From contig CM073885.1 of the NCBI GenBank assembly GCA_037176705.1, forward strand, positions 165,220,290 through 165,284,289: 64,000 nucleotides of DNA. Reading direction: 5' to 3'. The first letter of the stretch is position 1. Every line of letters starts with the position of its first letter. Made by a program: the position numbers and the translations under genes. Positions 59,621 through 64,000 of the stretch are shown one piece after another. The notes beneath the pieces are model-generated. The model searched no databases, had not been told where the DNA came from, and worked only from the letters and a program-made list of their open reading frames with translations. Origin of the DNA: Molossus alvarezi (Eukaryota > Chordata > Mammalia > Chiroptera > Molossidae).

Positions 59621-61841
59621 ATACACATACACTTTTCCCTCAGGTAATAGCAAACTACTTATCATGCCCCCGATGGGCCATAATTTCTCAATCCTAGTGT
59701 CTTGGCACAGTTACAAGACTTATCCAACCACTAACACCATCTCTCTTGTCCTGGATCATTTTTATTGGCCCCTCAGGACTCCCTCAGCTCAGGCACGACT
59801 CCTCCAGGAGCTCTCAGGAGGACAGTTTCACATTTATCCCAAGATAGTCTCACTAGACTACGCGATCTGATAGCGCCTGGGCCATGTCTCCTGCATCTGG
59901 GTACTTACAGCACCCAGACACTGCTGTAACTGGCACCCACAAACCCTCATTAACCTTCTCTTGACTGAACAGATGCATGAGTATGAGAGAATTTGATTTC
60001 TAAAATCAATTTCTGATTACTGTTGATTAGCCTTTCATGGTCCTATTCCTGAGAATAGGAGTAGCTTAAATAGTCTTTAATAAACCTGTACTTATTTGAT
60101 TATCAGTGTCCATGGCAAAGTTCATTTTTAAGTAGACTGACATTTAGGTCAACTTTTTACCTTGGAAACAAAATTAAGTTCCCAGAAAGGCCTACCAAAT
60201 TCTATTTATCTAACAAATATCTTAAATGCAGCACCAGCAGTGCTCCTGTCAGGCCGTTAGTGAGCTTGTGAAAGCATGCATCATGTCCTGGGCACTCTCC
60301 TAGGTGCCGAGAATGCAAGACGAGTGGCCATTTGTGTTTTGCTTTGCCAGCATCCAGGCCCCTTTCTCTGGTAATAGTCCCAGATTTTCTCTTGGGGATC
60401 TTATCTCACTCATTCCCTGTCAAAGTGGTTCAGACAGCCTCAGTCTCTCCCCCCTCCCCCATTTCTATGAAAGTATGTGTAAAGTGCCTGCTCCAAAATG
60501 ACCTGCCAGAGTGGTTTCAGGATGGGCACAGAACTCAAAACAGGCACAAGAGGGAATGCCTTGGGCAACTAGGAAGAGATGCTTGATCTTTCTTACTGAG
60601 TTGAACCTTGGAAGAATGTAAGTTAAGGGGCTACTAGAGTCATCTTGATGAAATAAAGAAAGAGTGTATATAAAAATGTACTCAATCCAGAAGGAATAAG
60701 GCTGAGATATATAGAGAAAGAAATGGGTTTTTGGTGACATGAGTTGAGCCCCTTCTTCAAGCTTTACCCCAAATCAAATCTGCATTTAGGCTTGATCATT
60801 ACATGAGTATTTACAACTTCTATGTAAACCAGTGTGGTTGAGTTTTCTGTAATTTGAAAATAACAGTTCTAATAGGCATTTAAAAGCACACAGACTTAAA
60901 TATCATTTGTCACTATGAGAAAATGCATTTCACATTCCAGCTTGGCAAGCAAGCAACATGAATGCTAAAAGCTTTGTGAAGGAGTAATTAACTATATATG
61001 TACAAAATAGAAGCACTTATCTTCAAATGCCCTAAATTGAGGCAATAGTGGCAGAGTCCCAGTTGGGGAGCCAGGGCTTCATTATGGAGCTACCCAATTA
61101 CCTAATCCTACATATGTATTCTAAATAAAACAAATATGTAGAAAGCCATTTGTAACTTGTTATCTCAAATGTTCTTTAAGGAGTACTTATTTTCAGTTGT
61201 ACAGTCTTATACTAGTGCTTATAAAATTCAAGTTCTAAAAGTAAAACATCTTAAAGTAGATAGTTCAGTTACAGGCAACTCAAAAATAAAGAATATAAAA
61301 TGAATAGTTAACATATAAAAGGACACAAAACCGCACTAATAGTGACAGAAATCTACATTAGTCAGTTTTACCTATCAGACTAGCAAAGATTTTATAAGAT
61401 GAACACTGTCTAGTGCTAGCAAGTATTTAAGAAAATGTATCCTTCCTCATGTTGGCTGTAGCATATATTGATGCGAACCTTCTGTTATTAGATCTCACAA
61501 TTCTACTTCTGGCAATTTATGCTAAGGAATTATTTGGACAAGTAATTAGAGATATAACTGTAATACCACACATGTTGAGAATAGACATATTGGAAATGAT
61601 ACCCATAAATATTGACATAAAGTGATATACATGTTTAAGTACCAAAAACAACTAGAGTAAGCTTGGTTGTAGGTCTTTGCTTTTCATCACTTTGAATATT
61701 TCTTGCCACTCCTCTCTCATCTGCAAAGTTTCTGTTGAGAAATCAACTGATGATCTTATAGGAGCTCCCTTATAGGAAAGTAACTGCTTTCCTCTTGCTG
61801 CTTTTAAAATTCTCTCTTTGCCTTTTACATTTTGCATTTTA

Positions 61842-62094
61842 TTTATTTATTTATTTATTTATCCTCACCGGAGGATATTTTTCCATTTTTTGTACAGACA
61901 GAGTGGGAGGGAGAAAGAGGAAGGGAGAGAGAAACATCGACGTGAAGGGACACATCGAGTGGCTGCCACCCGCACGACCAACCAGGGCCGGGGACAAACT
62001 GCAACCGAAGTACATGCCCTTAGTGGGAACCGAACCCGGGTCTCTCCAGACCGCAGGCCGACGCTCTAACCGCTGAGCCAAACTGGCCAGGGCT
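61842..62094 (-). mobile_element. VES SINE, class A
   Basis: Perfect target duplication acattttgcatttta at 61827-61841 and 62095-62109, inside L1 ORF1; tail of TTTA units. Confidence 0.96.
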
Positions 62095-62121
62095 ACATTT
62101 TGCATTTTAATTATAATGTAT

Positions 62122-62480
62122 CTTGGGGGGGGGGGGGATTGGGAGGAGGATGTCTAACCCCCTAAGGAGGAATATCTGTAACAAAAATAATTTTTTGCCC
62201 TAGCTGGTTTGGCTCAGTGGTTAGAGTGTCGGCCCGCAGACCAGAGAGTCCTGGGTTTGGTTCCCACTAAGGGCATGTACCTCAGTTGTAGTTTGTCCCC
62301 AGCCCTGGTTGGGGTTGTGTGGGTGGCAACCACTCGATGTGTCTCTCTCACGTCAATGTTTCTCTCTCTCTCTTCCTCCCACTCTCCCTCCTGCTCTATA
62401 TGAAGATAAATGCAAAAATATCCTCAGGTGAGGATTAAAAAGATAATAACAAAATTATTTTAAAAAATAAAGATTTAAAA
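62122..62480 (+). mobile_element. Short L1 3' end carrying a VES SINE
   Basis: G-run, attgggaggaggatgtctaa, ggaatatctgtaac and an A-rich end, interrupted by the SINE at 62197. Flanked by repeats of the host L1 text aattataatgt(a/g)tcttgg. Confidence 0.65.
62197..62450 (+). mobile_element. VES SINE, class A
   Basis: Ccctagctggtttggctcag head and tcctcaggtgagga hairpin. Target duplication about aaaat(a/t)atttt. Confidence 0.92.
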
Positions 62481-62635
62481 AATTAATAATAATTATAATG
62501 TGTCTTGGTGTGGGCCTCTTTGAGTGCACCTTATTTGGGACTTTCTGTACTTTGTGGACTTGTATGTCTATTTCCTTCTCCAGGTTAGGAAAGTTTTCTG
62601 TCTTTATTTTTTCAAACAGGTTTTTAATTTCTTGT

Positions 62636-62640
<5 letters not shown>

Positions 62641-62691
<51 letters not shown>

Positions 62692-62712
62692 GTCTCTCTC
62701 TCTGTGTCTCTT
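62641..62712. repeat. (TC)n expansion inside L1 ORF1
   Basis: TC run with TG interruptions, replacing the short ctctcct tract found in the copy at 38.9 kb. Confidence 0.92.
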
Positions 62713-62794
62713 TCCTTCTGGCATGCCCATAATGCAAATGTTGGTATGCTTGAAGTTGTCCCAGAGGCTCTTCACAGTATCCTTATTTTAAAAA

Positions 62795-62995
62795 TTATTT
62801 TCTCATTTGATTGATCTTAAAGAAAGGGAGAGGGAAAGGGGACGCGCACGCACAAGAGGCATCGATTCGTTGTTCCATTCATTTGTGCATTCATTGGTTT
62901 ATTCTTATATGTGCCCTAACCAGGGATCAAACCCATAACCTTGGCATAGCTGGATGATGCTCTAAACGCGAAAGTCGAAGCACCAAGTGGCAAGG
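62795..62995 (-). mobile_element. Old tRNA-derived SINE, diverged
   Basis: Gattgatcttaaagaaaggg, gccctaaccagggatcaaac, gatgatgctctaaacgcg: the VES-like plan, strongly decayed. Confidence 0.55.
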
Positions 62996-64000
62996 GATGA
63001 CTGTATTCTTCATTTCAGTTAGTGTACCTTTCATTTCTGACTGGTTCTTTTTTATGATTTTTATGTCCTTTTTATGCTATTAAAGATCTCATTAAATCCA
63101 CTGAGCACCTGTATAATCAGTGTTTTGATTTCTGAATCTAGTAGATTGCTTGTCTCCATTTTTAGTTCTTTTTCTGGAGTTTTGTTATGTTCTTTCATTT
63201 GGGACATCTTTTTTTGCATCCTCATTTAGGCAGCATCCATGTGTTTGTTTCTATGTATTATGTAGAGCTGCTATATCTCCCAGGCTTGCTAGAGTGGCCT
63301 TATGTAGTAAGTGTTTTGTAGGGTCCTGTGGCACACCCTCCCCAATCACTCCAGGAGAGTTGGGCACTCCAGGTGTGACCCCCAGCCCCAACCATGTGCA
63401 CTGTGTATACCCTCCTGTTGTAGTTGAGCCTTTATTGTTATTGACACATCATTAGGAGGGATTTACCTCCAGGCTTATTGGCCACAAGGACTAGGTATAA
63501 CCACCTACCACCATAGAGGATCAGCTGTGCAGGAGCCTACCACACAGAGCATGATTTACTTCAGTGGCTCTGGTGCCCACTAAGTCCACCCTTTGAGTAT
63601 GTCACTAACAGGTGCTTCCACATGGTCTGATGCTGTCCATCAGTTGCACTGGCTCTGGGGCCTCCCGAGAGGTGCAGGCCAAGGTCATCCACCCACTGTG
63701 TTCTGCCCAGAGTAATCTGGAATGAGCTACAAAGCAATCTGCAGATGGCTACTACTTGTGCTGGGCTTGTAGGTGCCCAGGTGAGGCCAAGCTACAAACC
63801 AAGGCTGGCTGCTGGGAATGCTGGACCCGGGGCCACTTAGTGAAAGGTAGAGGGAATGCTGAGGTCAGATGCTGCATGTTTGAGAGACTTTAGGAAAGTC
63901 TGAAGCATGAGCCAAGACAGGCCATTTATATGGAAAAGCCACTGGAAACAGCTTGGGTGGGCCCAAAATTTGGATGAGTCAGTATCTCAGGGAATCACCC

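Larger units (their letters stand above)
56831..61640. other. TRDMT1 intron 1, single-copy-looking with old relics
   Basis: Possible MaLR-type LTR relic at about 57840-58260, and L2-like pieces near 58325-58400 and 59500-59620. Short open frames (e.g. 60304-60586) show no similarity I recognise. Confidence 0.5.
61640..64000 (-). mobile_element. L1 ORF1 and 5' UTR, runs off the window
   Basis: Minus-strand ORF1 pieces (KGKERILKAARGKQLLSYKG, APIRSSVDFSTETLQM; ENFPNLEKEIDIQVHKVQK) and a 5' UTR related to that at 39.3-40.4 kb. Interrupted by VES SINEs, a short L1 3' end and a TC expansion. No intact frame. Confidence 0.85.

Noticed and set aside
3536..62450. tRNA-like heads of the SINEs as functional tRNA genes
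   Set aside because: Each continues into a SINE body or repeat tail, is flanked by target duplications and does not form a proper acceptor stem.
1..64000. CRISPR arrays, operons, phage or bacterial features
   Set aside because: The sequence is intron-rich mammalian DNA; regular repeats are microsatellites or SINEs only.

Overview
The window is eukaryotic, mammalian nuclear DNA from a bat. It is AT-rich and intron-dominated, with no operons or bacterial signals. About twenty tRNA-derived SINEs of the bat VES type are scattered through it, most of them with clear target-site duplications (TSDs). They lie among L1 copies sharing one lineage-specific 3' UTR. A SPIN-like hAT element is also present. 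The SINE and L1 types point to a vesper-type (yangochiropteran) bat; I cannot name the genus from sequence alone.

There is one real protein-coding gene: TRDMT1 (DNMT2), the tRNA-Asp cytosine-38 C5-methyltransferase, on the minus strand. Ten coding exons (2 to 11) lie between 46513 and 12928, all with GT-AG boundaries and consistent phases. They sum to 1112 coding bases. The vertebrate 391-residue protein needs 1176, which leaves exactly 64 bases (21 codons plus one base) for exon 1. Exon 1 and the promoter are not in the window, so intron 1 is longer than 17.4 kb and runs off the right edge. The SAM-contact aspartate, PPCQ with the catalytic cysteine, ENV, the RxR motif, the DNMT2-specific CFT and the GNSLNV motif are all present. 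I see no stop or frameshift.

Layout: 1-12.5 kb is intergenic sequence downstream of TRDMT1, made of old L1/HAL1, a possible LTR, VES SINEs, a mariner-like MITE and microsatellites, with no recognised gene. 12.5-13.0 kb is the 3' UTR and last exon. 13.0-20.0 kb is intron 10, with a SPIN-like element and an L1 nested in an older L1. 20-32.3 kb is the compact core of the gene (exons 10 to 3). 32.3-46.4 kb is intron 2, with a Tigger-like element carrying a hAT MITE, a full-length ORF2-less L1 (HAL1-like) with target duplications, and old HAL1/L1 sequence. 46.5-64 kb is intron 1, with a hAT MITE next to exon 2, a rearranged L1 cluster at 47.3-52.9 kb, quieter sequence with MER5A, MIR and L2 relics, and a further L1 5' half broken by nested SINEs at the right end.

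The most interesting signals are in the transposon record rather than in a new gene system: an ORF2-less L1 that mobilised as a unit, head-only VES SINEs with perfect target duplications, a horizontally transferred SPIN-type element, and a matched pair of hAT MITEs. Repeat family names are from memory of consensus patterns; no database search was run.
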